NCBI GenBank assembly: GCA_946811695.1
Contig: OX328128.1
Span: 25,948,701-26,012,700 of the forward strand
Length of the DNA stretch: 64,000 nucleotides
DNA from: Gonocerus acuteangulatus
Lineage: Eukaryota; Arthropoda; Insecta; Hemiptera; Coreidae
Reading direction: 5' to 3'
Below are positions 27,032 through 39,076 of this stretch, piece after piece (position 1 is the first letter of the stretch; each line of letters opens with the position of its first letter). The notes under the pieces were generated by a model, which saw only the letters and a list, made by a program, of their open reading frames with translations, was not told the DNA's origin and did no database searches. Made by a program: the position numbers and the translations under genes.

Positions 27032-30000
27032 GTACAATTCCAACTAACATTATACAGTAAGGTATTTCAAATATTCTCATGAAAATTAGAAAGCTTAATA
27101 AAATTTACTTTTTAATTTTTTGTATGGAATTTTTATCATTGTGGTTATATTGATAGAATGATTAATCATAAAATGATTGTATGAATAGCGTTTCACGTCA
27201 TAAAAGTCCTCTTTATCATCATTGGAGAGAGTCGGTTACCATAACCATGAAATCATCAATTACCATTAATGTTCTGATAACGTTGTAATCAGAGGAATGA
27301 CGTGATCTCTTCCTTATCATATTGAATTTCATAGAGAATGCTTTCGACTTTATCATCTATTCGTCATAGGTAAATATTCCTTTTTTAGGGCGTTGTCTAG
27401 TGAGAGGTACATTAGAGTGCCGTTTGTTTCCAGACTCCTCCATTGAGTGGAAACCCGCTTATGAAGCCCTAAAGATACATAACATAGTAACATGCACAGA
27501 TACGAAATAATATGCTTAGATACATTATAACATTTATAGATACACAATAACATGTAAATATACATAATAACATATATGGCTACAATATAACATGTGTAGA
27601 TACAAAATAACATTTAAAAATACAAAATCCAATACTTTTCTAATTAGTTGGACATTATATCCACACGGTGTTTTTCGGGTATCAAATTTATGGACTTATC
27701 AAGATTCGCTGCGGTTGCCACTGTGTCAGAATATCTTAGTATCGGGTGCATTTTTTGCTAGAATTTTTCATGTAGATGTCGCTGGTGTCCTTTCCTAATG
27801 ACTCCCGCAGCAAAAGTGTTAACAAACTCGTCCAATCGTTTTATCTCTGTATTCTCTTTTACATTTTGATCAATTTTTTTTTTTTAATTAAACTATAAAT
27901 AGGCAAACCAATAATACATATTTAGGCTTCTTCGGTTTACAGGAACAGGAAAATAAACATAACTACAGGAATTAGCTAATAGAGTTTCTTTTTGTTAACA
28001 GGCACACGTCAAGGCTAAATATTGAGTGGCGCCAACGGGGACCCGCCAATTCGAACCCGCAAAGAGTTCAGGCACGCACTCTAAAAAACCGAAGGTCAAG
28101 TAAAAATCAAAAAACGTGCCGAAATATGTCACAGAATCCAAGAAGAGAACATTTTTTGCCTCCAGGGCGTATGCCAATACTCCCCGGTGACAGCCTACTG
28201 GATGAAGCCGTTCCATATAGGGTTCAGAACAACAATCCACCTCAAACAACACAACAACATCAATTGCCTCAAGTACAGCCAAGAGTCAATCAGCAACCTC
28301 AAGGCGGATCACAAAACGTCCATGGCCAAACGGCCCCAGCAGGCTATGTTCAAGTTTCTTTCGCACAGTCTCAACCACAACCCGACATTTTACCAAGAAA
28401 TGAGAGTCAAGTGCATGGTGACTCCGTGCCATTTGAATTCGTGCAACCTTATGGTCATTTTCCTGTCAACCAACATCCCCCTCCTGCTCGAGAAACCTTA
28501 CAGGACGCGGTCGGCAGACATCTCATCAACGGAGCAGTCAGAGGTGGACTCACTCGGATTATGTTCCAAAATGACCAAGACTTTCTAGCAGCTGTCGGAC
28601 TGGATCATCTTTCGCAGTACATGGCACCCGGCAGACGTGGAGCCAGACCGACCAACACCCAGAATGACCAAAACCTCTCATATCCCGGACTTCCTCCGGC
28701 GTACAGACCACCGGCCAGTGGTACAGCCAGACCAGCAAACATCCAAAACGTTTCGTTGTCTGGAGTTCTTCAGGCGTTCAGACCAACAATTGGAGGTGTA
28801 GCCAGACCGGCCAACACCCAGAATGACCAAAACCTCTCATTTCCCGGACTTCCTCCGGCGAACAGACCACCGGCCAGTGGTACAGCCAGACCAGCAAACA
28901 TCCAAAACGTTTCGATGTCTGGAGTTCTTCAGGCGTTCAGACCAACAATTGGAGGTGTAGCCAGACCGGCCAACACCCAGAATGACCAAAACCTCTCATT
29001 TCCCGGACTTCCTCCGGCGAACAGACCACCGGCCAGTGGTACAGCCAGACCAGCAAACATCCAAAACGTTTCGATGTCTGGAGTTCTTCAGGCGTTCAGA
29101 CCAACAATTGGAGGTGTAGCCAGACCGGCCAATATCCAAACTGGCCAAGACTTTTTAGCAGCTGCCGGAGTACCTGATCGTCCAGAGTACATAGCAGCAG
29201 CCAGAGCTGGAGCCGGACAGGCAATGTTGAACAATGACCAACAATATTTCTTCAATGGACTTCAACCATCAGCTGTCGATACGCAACAACCACTTGTCTC
29301 GTCAACAACTCACCATGAAACCAGGTAACATTTCTGTACTACCACTTCCTCAATGAAAATGTAAAAATTAATACTAGATACAGTCTCTAAACCCTAGAAG
29401 TCAGAAAATGTATTAACGAGTATACAGACTAACTACTAAAATAGCGACTATTCTTTAACAAATAACTCTAAATCTTAGTAAGCGATTTACTGAGTTATAA
29501 TGTCCTCCAATGTAATATTTAATTCAATGGAAAGACGCTGGAAACCAGATATGGGATAATAAAACTGAAACACATTAAACTTCTTATTGAGAGATGTGCA
29601 AACTTCCTATTAGTCAATCCCTGCTTACTCACGGTCACCTAATGACAAAACGGAATCCCTTGGGGGGGGGGGGGGGGGGGTAGTGTACTGACCGCACTAT
29701 CTCCCTAGTATGCCCTATGGTCAAGAATCAGACACCTCTACTGAATCTCCACTAAGAGCCACAGGCCTTGTTTTGGGACGTTTTTTAAATTTAGCAATGA
29801 CATTGATTGTGGTTTATATAAGATATTTATATTCCTTTTAGTGCTTCAGTATTATGATGTTCTGTCAACTCTATGGCGTTCTAATAATTCAAACGGGAAT
29901 CAATAATTATTTGTATATATTAAAAATATGTTAGAACATCTATAAAATATTAATTTATTTTCCAATTTTTATTCGCAAGAATTTCGTTTTGTGGCTCTTC

Positions 30001-33000
30001 GAGTTTATTAATCTAATTTTATTTTTCATATTTTTATGTTTTTATTTTTATTTTTTGTATTAGTTATGTTTAATGGCTAATATGTGCAAATTGCATTGCT
30101 CAGATGAAATAAATAAATAATTTTTCATAAATATATAATTTTTTGATGAAGCGAAAGAAGAGGACATTCCTCTGCACTTAACACACAACAAACCCAGCCA
30201 ACTCGAGAAAGCGTCATGGAACAGCTGTTAGATTACCATTCTCGCAGGAACCAGGAACATAATCAAGCTGAAAAGTAAGTGATATGCACATTGTCACTAT
30301 ACTATTAACTTTAAAATTTATTTGAGTGTAAAATTAATTTTTCCATACAGAGAAAACCCGCTCAATTTATTGACCTTCTTGAGTTTGCTTATGAGGTTGA
30401 ATTGCACAGTGTATCAGGACCGTCGAAGAGTAAGGGCGAATCAGAAAAATCATTTTTTTTTTATCTGATTCAGAAAGATGTAGGTAGTAAGTTTCAAGTT
30501 AAAGTGAATAGCAGCATCATCATGAAAAGTTCAATGTCCTATCTCAAAGGCGATCCCGGGTCTGAAACGACCCTCCTAGCATTTTGTTACCCATAAATCA
30601 CTCGTGAAAATTATAATTAAAACATTAAATTTCGCATGCATACTTTTTCAGGCAGATTTCTGAATCAGTATTCCATAGAGCAAACATTCGCCCTTGCTGT
30701 CCTGAACTTTGACTTCGATTTCCCAGCATACGGAATTCGTGATGCGCCGTTACTCTTCCAAGGTTCTGATATCTGTAATCGTTTTCGAAAAAATTGGATA
30801 AAAATACTTTATAAACCTAATTTTGGGCCAATTGAAATATGTTTTACATATTTGAAATTCATCTGAACTAAGATATATAAATTTTGGTTACATTTGGGAT
30901 TAATGTAGTATTCGAAAAGAAAGAAAATTATTAATACTCATGAAAAGTTTTGGGGAAATCGTATATTTTGTTAAATATCTCCAAAACGGGTTCAAAATCG
31001 AGCTAAACGAAACGAAACCATTCGGAAGCTTATTACATCCTCCACAAAAACACATTTCTCAATGATTGATCATATTTGTAATTGGGAATAAGAGGATGCC
31101 TAACCAAAAGGTCTATTGAACACTTGTCTTCTTCAGAAGCCTGGGAGAGAAGGCACCGTCGGCAACCTTTCAGAATCATATTGTTTTTCTTCATTGTTGT
31201 TTTTTATCAATGTCCTTGTGATATTTCCACAGCGCAGAGAACCAAAGAAATCCGGGAAGCCCTGTTGTATACAGACCGTCTCCGCCCTTGCAATCACTGC
31301 GAAGGAGAAGAAACGGCGAACCAGCACCTCAACATCCACAAAATGGCCACTACCCTCCGGACGGCGTTTATGAGGCGGTACGACACGGCAGCCAGTCTTG
31401 CCCCGGATTTGACATCCACAGCTCACAGAACCAAAGAAACCCGGGACGCCCTGTTGAATACAGACCGCCTCCGTCCTTGCAAACCCAGCAGAAGAGAAGA
31501 AATGAGGTACCAGCACCTCGCCATCAACAAAACTGCCACAATCCTCCTGACGGTGTATATGAGGCGGAACGACACGGCAGCCAGCCATGCTCCGGATATG
31601 ACATCCACAGTGCACAGAACCAAAGGAATCCGGAAAGCCATGTTGAATACAGACCACCTCGACCCCTGCAGAACAGAAGAAACGGCGAATCAGCAGCTTG
31701 CCATGAAAACAACAGCCACAATCCTCCGGACGGTGTGAATGAGGCGGTACGACACCGCAGCCAGTCTTGCCCCCGACATGACATCCACAGCACAACAGAC
31801 ATCCACAGCGCACAAAGCCATGGGAATCCAGAAAGTCCTGTTGAATACAGACCGCGTCCGCCCTTGCAATCTCTGCAGAAAAGAAGAAGCGGCGAACCAG
31901 CTCCTCAACACCCACAAAACGGCCACAACCCTCCGGATGGCGTGTATGAGGCGGCACGACAAGGCAGCCAGTCATGCTCCAGATATGACATCCACAGCGC
32001 ACGGAGCCAAAGGAATCCGGGAAGCCCTGTTGAATATTGGCCACCTCAGGCCTCGCACAAAAGAAGACACGGTGAGCCAGCAACTTGCCATCATCAAAAC
32101 AGCCACACTCCTCCGGACGGCGTGTATGAGGTGGTACGACACGGCAGCCAGTCCTGCCCCGGATATGACATCCATAGAGCACAGAGCCCAAGGAATCCGG
32201 GAAGCCCTGTTGAATACAGAGCACCTCAGACCTCGCACAAAAGATGTCACGGCGAACAAGCAGTTTGCCATCAACAAAACGGCCACAACCCTCCGGATGG
32301 CTTGTATGAGGCGGTTCGACAAGTCAGCCAGTCCTGCCCCAGATGTGACATCCACAGAGCACAGAGCCCAAGGAATCCGGGAAGCCCTGTTGAATGCAGG
32401 TCACCTCAGACCTCGCTCAAAATAAGAAACGGCAAGCCAGCAACTTGCCATCATCAAAACGGCCACAATCCTCCGGACGGCGTGTATGAGGCGGAACGAC
32501 ACGGCAGCCAGCCGTACCCCGGGTATGCCAATTTCTCAGACACAGGTATGTCCAACAGTCATCTACCGAGGCCAGCTCGTGTTAAGCCTGCAGGACAAGC
32601 GGCCAGCAGAGAGAACAGCGAGCGAGCATCTTCCGACAGGTACTACTTTCAAGTCAAATAAAAACAAATATTAAGTAAAGTATGTGACCGAAAAAAAAGT
32701 CCACACAGCGCCCATGTTCAGCGCTCCTAGAGGTAGGAGTAACAACCAATGACTGAGCGACTTTGCAATGTTAATTCAATTTGAACCCTACCTTCTAACG
32801 AACCGATTTAATCCATTTTTAATACGAATTCAGAGATTTTAATATTTTGAGGAGCAAAAATTTCTTTAAGCTCAGTAACCACAATTCCATATTTTTCAAA
32901 GGGCCATGTTACTAAAAATATCCCAAAATAGCCGTACTACTTATATTAATTATTCTGAAAGTGAGTTCAATTTTCAAAATGTTTTACCCTATGCCAAATT

Positions 33001-34405
33001 TCTTTTCTTTTCAACTGGAAATAATTATTAAACAAAATATTCATGAAAAATATCCCCTAAAAATTTCGTAGGATATCAAGAATCTCTTTTTAATATCTTG
33101 ACGTTTTCAAAAAACCGTTTTGGCGGGAAGGGGTAGATAACATGCTTACACTTTTAAGCTTAAATTCTGGGAACTTCTCTTTTGACACTTGCGCACCAGA
33201 TATCTCGAACTCTACTCAAGAATTTTTGGTAACGTTTAAAACAAACATTCTTCATTGTATAACCTATGACTTAAATGTTAATTTTATTAAATTAACAGAC
33301 GATGAAAAGCGGTAGAGGTGTGTGTTCTAAATAATTTCACAATTGTTGATTGACAGCTTTCTTCAGTAGCCTCGATAAAGAGTTTCCTTCACCATAGATG
33401 TTTAAAATTGTTGGTAACCATTATTAAACATGAGAAGTCAATGGTTTCGACTAACAATAAGAAAAATCAGATTTTCTAACAAAATTATATTTGGAACGTT
33501 TCGGCAAGCACTTTGGTAGCTGTCTTCACCTAGGAAAAAACAACAAAATATACAGAATTAAATATTAATTAAAAGAAAAACAGTAAAACAATATATTAGA
33601 TTATAAAAATTGTTTATAAAACATTTTGTTGTTTGCTTAATAAGTAGCAATACTTTATAAAAGACAAATGAACAATGGTTTCTCATAGAACTTAGTTAAT
33701 AATAATGAAACGTTAACTAACTTAAATTACATACAAACAGGAACAGTGTATATAATAATATTTTTAATTATCTTTCTCTTTATCTGTTTATCATTTTACA
33801 TTGTTTGTTGCTTTGATTATTTATCGCCTTATTCTCAACTACGTTTTAATGAAAAACTATTGTTCATGTGCCTTATTATAATATTTTTTTACTTATTAGA
33901 TTTGTTCTTAGCCGAATCCCAACTATTTCCTGATTTCTTATCACCTCAAATACTATCAATATTTCATTAATTAACATGAATCTAATGTATATTAAAACCA
34001 TTAAAAAAAATTTACAATTTAATGTAGGTATTTTTTTTCAGTGAGAATTACGAATCAGACGGAAAAAAATAATACTTGTTCGATTTTCGTATGTGTAAAT
34101 TATTACAACACAATTTGATTAAGTGTGTTTATCTTTCATATTTAATACAGGTTTAGACAAAATTAAGAAATAAAATCTATAAAATACTTGCTAGTACTGC
34201 TTAAAATATACTAAATTTAGTAATTCATTGAGAGGAGATCGTTGACCGTAGATGATGCAAGGTAGGGATTGTCGGGGTTCGGTCACTGCTACTTAATAAA
34301 ACTACATTTTATCATAAAAATGGTTTTATTGTGCCGACGTTTCGGCTTGAACTTCAAGCCTTCATCAGGGCTGTAAAAAACAAGTAGGACGGATGTAATA
34401 CTGAA

Positions 34406-34448
<43 letters not shown>

Positions 34449-34574
34449 TACCTATAATAATACACATACATATATGGAAAAAGACAAAACATAAAATACT
34501 GGTGCAAGGTAGGGATTGTTCGAGTATTTTATGTTTTGTCTTTTTCCATATATGTATGTGTATTATTATAGGTA

Positions 34575-34629
<55 letters not shown>

Positions 34630-34871
34630 TTCAGTATTACATCCGTCCTACTTGTTTTTTACAGCCCTGATGAAGGCTTGAAGTTCAAGCCGAAACGTCG
34701 GCACAATAAAACCATTTTTATGATTAAATTTAGTAAACTTTTAATAATATAATTGTATTTAAATTTTTTACTAAATGATCTTATGAAGAACGAAGAATGA
34801 ATAATACGAATAGAGAAAGTAATTTTTTAAAATATTTTATATATAAGAAAATTGTATATTTGTGTAATATA

Positions 34872-34916
<45 letters not shown>

Positions 34917-37678
34917 GTATATTTACATAGATATGTGCATATATTAGTGTTAAATATGTCCTACTTGTATTTACAGCCCTGATGAAGGCTTGAAGTTCAA
35001 GCCGAAACGTCGGCACAATAAAACCATTTTTACGATAAAATGTAGTTTTATTAAGTAGCAGTGACCGAACCCTGACAGTTATATTTTGGTTCCACCAGTC
35101 TTGAAAGGTAGGATTTACAATGTTACCTGGAAGGGTCGGCAACACTAGAAACCGTCCCGCTAGTTACAAGGTCTTGGAATCTTGGAACTCTATATTTCTA
35201 ACAATAAATTGTTTTTGTTATTTTACTTAACCTGTTTTATTTTCGAATACATTATCCAACTATAAGCAATTAAAAAATAACAAGGAATAAAATACAGGTA
35301 TATATAAGCATACTCACTCAGCCGCAAAGAAAACCGGACACACTCGCACATTATCAGTTGTGAATTAGATGTGTTAGATTAATGAAGCCAAATAATATTA
35401 TTTTAAAAAAAAAATACAGACTATTGAAGAAATGTACAAATGATTAATACTAGTAAATAATGTTAAAAAAAGAGTTTATTTTATTGCACTTAAATATTGA
35501 TTTTACCCACAATTTTCTAGGCAGGATAGCTTCTTAAAATGGAGTATTAACCTTGTTGTAATAACAACGAAAGTGCACGTGCTGCCCCTCACCGAATCAA
35601 ACAAGAATTTTTGTATGTGTTGTAGTAAAATTTGAATATAGGGTTTTTTTTTTAATGTCCTAAAATCAAATCTGACATCAGTTTTTAAATCAAAATTTTT
35701 TTTACATACTCGACTCTATAGAAGTCATTATTTTTCCCAAGTATTCGATATACCAAGATTTAAAAAGCTATCCATGATAAAGAAAATTATATATTTAATG
35801 TCAGATTTATTTTTAGCACATTAAAAATCCCTATATTAAAATCTTGGGAAGCTTCTAAAAATAGAAAAAAAAATTATTTCAAATTTAGCTAAGGCCAGCT
35901 AAGGAATCCGGGCATATTTAAAAGCAAATTTACCCTATTCAAACCAAATTTAGAAAGTCGATAAAGGTTCTAATGTTACACATTTTCGTCCGATCGGGGT
36001 ATTTCTACGTGTTCTGGAATCTACGTTATATGCAAAAATGTTTAAATTTGACATTTATTTTCAGAACCATTTCTCACTAGTATTTCCCAAGATAATACGA
36101 TAGTCATTTATATGGATTGAAAAAGGAAGCTCTCTTCCTTTCAAAAATCCCAAGGAAGTAAACGTCGAGTTATTTCAAGGGGAGATATTGAATTCAAAAC
36201 GAACATTTTTCGCTTACAAATTTTTAAACCCCAGCTAAATTTTCAACATTTTTTTTTTCAGCTGAATGCATGAGAAGTGCGTTTTCTCGCTTTAACAGGA
36301 CTTAAGTTCTTCTTAAGTCCTAACTTCTTAAGTTTCTACTTAAGTTCTACACATACAATGACTATCCCGAGCCTTATTTCCTCTGCTCTATTAATACTTA
36401 AGTGTTATTTCAATGAACTTTTTCCTTCTTTACTCTTACCAAATCAAAAACCGAACAGCAGTTTAGAAAAGCGAACTTAAAAATGTTCAAAGTGTCCAGA
36501 CATTGCTTGTAGCGGATATATATATGGCTTAAAATAAAATATTCAGGCTGATTGTAACAAATAGTGGCTTAATTCTTGTGATCATGATATGATTTGATTT
36601 TGCTAATATAATGCTATATTTTCACATATTTTACACATCCCTGATCCATTGGTCATTTCACTCCGTAGGCCTGGGCACCACCAACATATGGGCTACGAAA
36701 GTGTTCCTTCAACATCGCAGCAAGAAGACTTGATCATGGGTATCAGAAACGGCAAGATCCCATTGGCTTTATGCTACTTCGTTGGTTGCGACGCAAGCAC
36801 GACGAATGGCGCGTGAGTAAACAACACATTTTGTCACAAAACAACGTACAATAATTCTTGATGGAAATAGACACTAAACATGATAGTGATACTGAAATAA
36901 TGTAACTGATCCTAGTTCAGCCCCAGATTTGGCATCCCAAATGAATTGACGATTCATTAACGTATAAAAGCCTTTATGAATAACCCAGTAATACCCTTTA
37001 GGCAGAAACTTAAATCAAAACTAACATAATAATGCAATGTATGAAGATTTTCGTACTAAACATAAGAGCGATAAGGGTCACTCTGAGGCGTAGTGGCTAA
37101 AGCCTTGGACTGTTATTCGAGAGGTTTGGGTTCAAGTCCCACTTGCAGGAAGTTGATTATTTTCATTGCAGGGGACATTGAAAAGATACTCTGTTTTTTT
37201 TTTTAAAGGAATAACAACCAATAGATATTACAAACATTAGAGTCTTCAGGTATTGACCGTGTCACAAAATTCAATATCGGAAGAGTATAATGTTTGTAAT
37301 CACTTGGACCGTGGAAGCCTACGAGTTAAATTAACCTAGAGATGGCCCGCCTTTATTCTAAAAAAAACTATATACAGCGGGAAACAGACCAAATTATAGC
37401 TAATACTTCCATTAAAAAAAAAAGGGAGGAAAAATATAAATGAAAAATAAACATTAATTTAGGTCGAACTACTTTTCTCAGACTAGTCTATAAAAACGTC
37501 AGACCAACAATTCGTAATTATCAACATTAAAAACACTATTTTTTTTTGTTTTGGTTTAACCAATTTTACTGGTACAACATTCATAAAATATGTTCACTGT
37601 GAACAACATAAATCATTTGAACGTGGTGGAAGGTTATAGTTATAAAGCTCCTCAAGAATTGCCAGAGTGGTGTAAAAC

Positions 37679-37734
<56 letters not shown>

Positions 37735-39044
37735 GGAGTAAATAAAAAATGTGGAGCATGATTAATGTATTTGTTTAATTATTGACCATAAACCACTTGC
37801 TCATGGTCTTGAATCCACTGAAAAAAAAAACAGGCTACTTGTTACCAATATCCAAATTCAATAAAGTAACAAATATTATTTAATACCATTTTGAGAATTA
37901 TATATTTAAAACATTGTATATTAACTAGAAATTTTTTTTCAGTTTTATTAACCCGGAAAGCCTAGTGTCTCAAGTTAATGAACAGTAAGTTTAAATTTAT
38001 TTAATACAATGCTTTGATATAGGTCTTCAATAATTGTATGTGATTTAATAAATTAGTTCATATAAAACATCTATTTTAAATTAATACTCTGAAATTTTAG
38101 CGTATGTGAATAATTCTTTAAAATTCAGATAGTAATTATAATTAAAAGGAATAATGGTTATTTTTATTAATATTAAGTATGAATTCTTGATAATTATTAA
38201 CATTCATATTTTTCTTAAGCCCAAGATTTGTTTCTCGCACGGTTTTCACTGATACTTTAATAATACTTGTTTCAGTCAAGCCAATCATGGTCACAGCTTT
38301 CCCGGTCAGGAGCGGAACGCTGTTGGAGTTGAAGGACAGGTAAGAATTATACTACTCTTAGTGTGAGCTGTATAACTTGTCACCTGGTGAAAGCGTAGAG
38401 GGGGCTCGACGTTGCCATTTTTAAAACCCTCACAGCTCCCACTCTGTCTAGGCACGAGACTAGGAGAGGGAGGGGTGGCAATCCAGCAAGACTGTCATTG
38501 GCTAGAAGAGCTCGCACCTTCCTCTACCTGTCCACTGCCAAGTGACAAGTTATATCAGTCATAGTGAACAAGTTTTAGAATAGGCTAACGGGACTAATGC
38601 TGGCGATACAAATCAGTCAACTACAACTACAAATGTGAGTACTATCTTTTAGTATGTATTTTCAGCGCGTTTCTTCTCTCCTTTAATAGGGCCTAAACTG
38701 CTTATGACTTCCATTTTACGGCGCAATCCGGAGGTCCCGATGAAAAATCTGCCACATATCAGATCCTGTAGTTCTTGAAAATATAGATGGTTCAAATTTC
38801 TATATATATTTTAAGCCGTTAGAAATATGTAGCTCTGATCGAGAACTTACAGATGTGTCCTTTTTTAATCCCAAGAAAATTTATTTTTAACGATTAACAT
38901 TGAAAAGATGTAGGACCTCGGCCGCCAATTAAATACTGAGAAAAGAAAATATTGTGTTTTTATTATATTTAAATTTTAACAATTATTGACCTTACATCAC
39001 ATTTGCCTTAATCTGAATAAAAGTAAATCTAGTGTTGAAAAACA

Positions 39045-39076
<32 letters not shown>

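Larger units (their letters stand above)
34300..34735. repeat. Long near-perfect palindrome, ~200-bp arms
   Basis: The arm from about 34300 to 34501 pairs with about 34525-34735 across a ~22-nt spacer containing GCAAGGTAGGGATTG. The arms hold the hammerhead copies B and C and (TA)n runs. Intronic RNA from here would fold into a long duplex. Confidence 0.85.
34230..35090. mobile_element. Inverted array of hammerhead-bearing terminal repeats
   Basis: It starts at GAGGAGATCGTTGACCGTAG, the sequence that ends the 3955-4740 element. Three copies follow: one reversed (34262-34502) and two forward (34525-34735 and 34955-35080). A second terminus, GCAAGGTAGGGATTG, lies in the middle (34504-34518). 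Inverted and tandem partial copies are typical of Penelope-like insertions. It is in intron 4. Confidence 0.6.

Noticed and set aside
28030..28055. TGGCGCCAACGGGGAC resembles an LTR-retroelement tRNA primer binding site ahead of a long ORF
   Set aside because: No long terminal repeats flank the region, the following protein has no gag, protease or reverse transcriptase features, and the frame is open through this sequence from a good splice acceptor at 28001.
30351..30395. Extra 45-nt exon in intron 3
   Set aside because: Strong acceptor and correct phase, but the donor GTTGAA is weak and the hydrophobic peptide is unlike the rest; kept only as optional.
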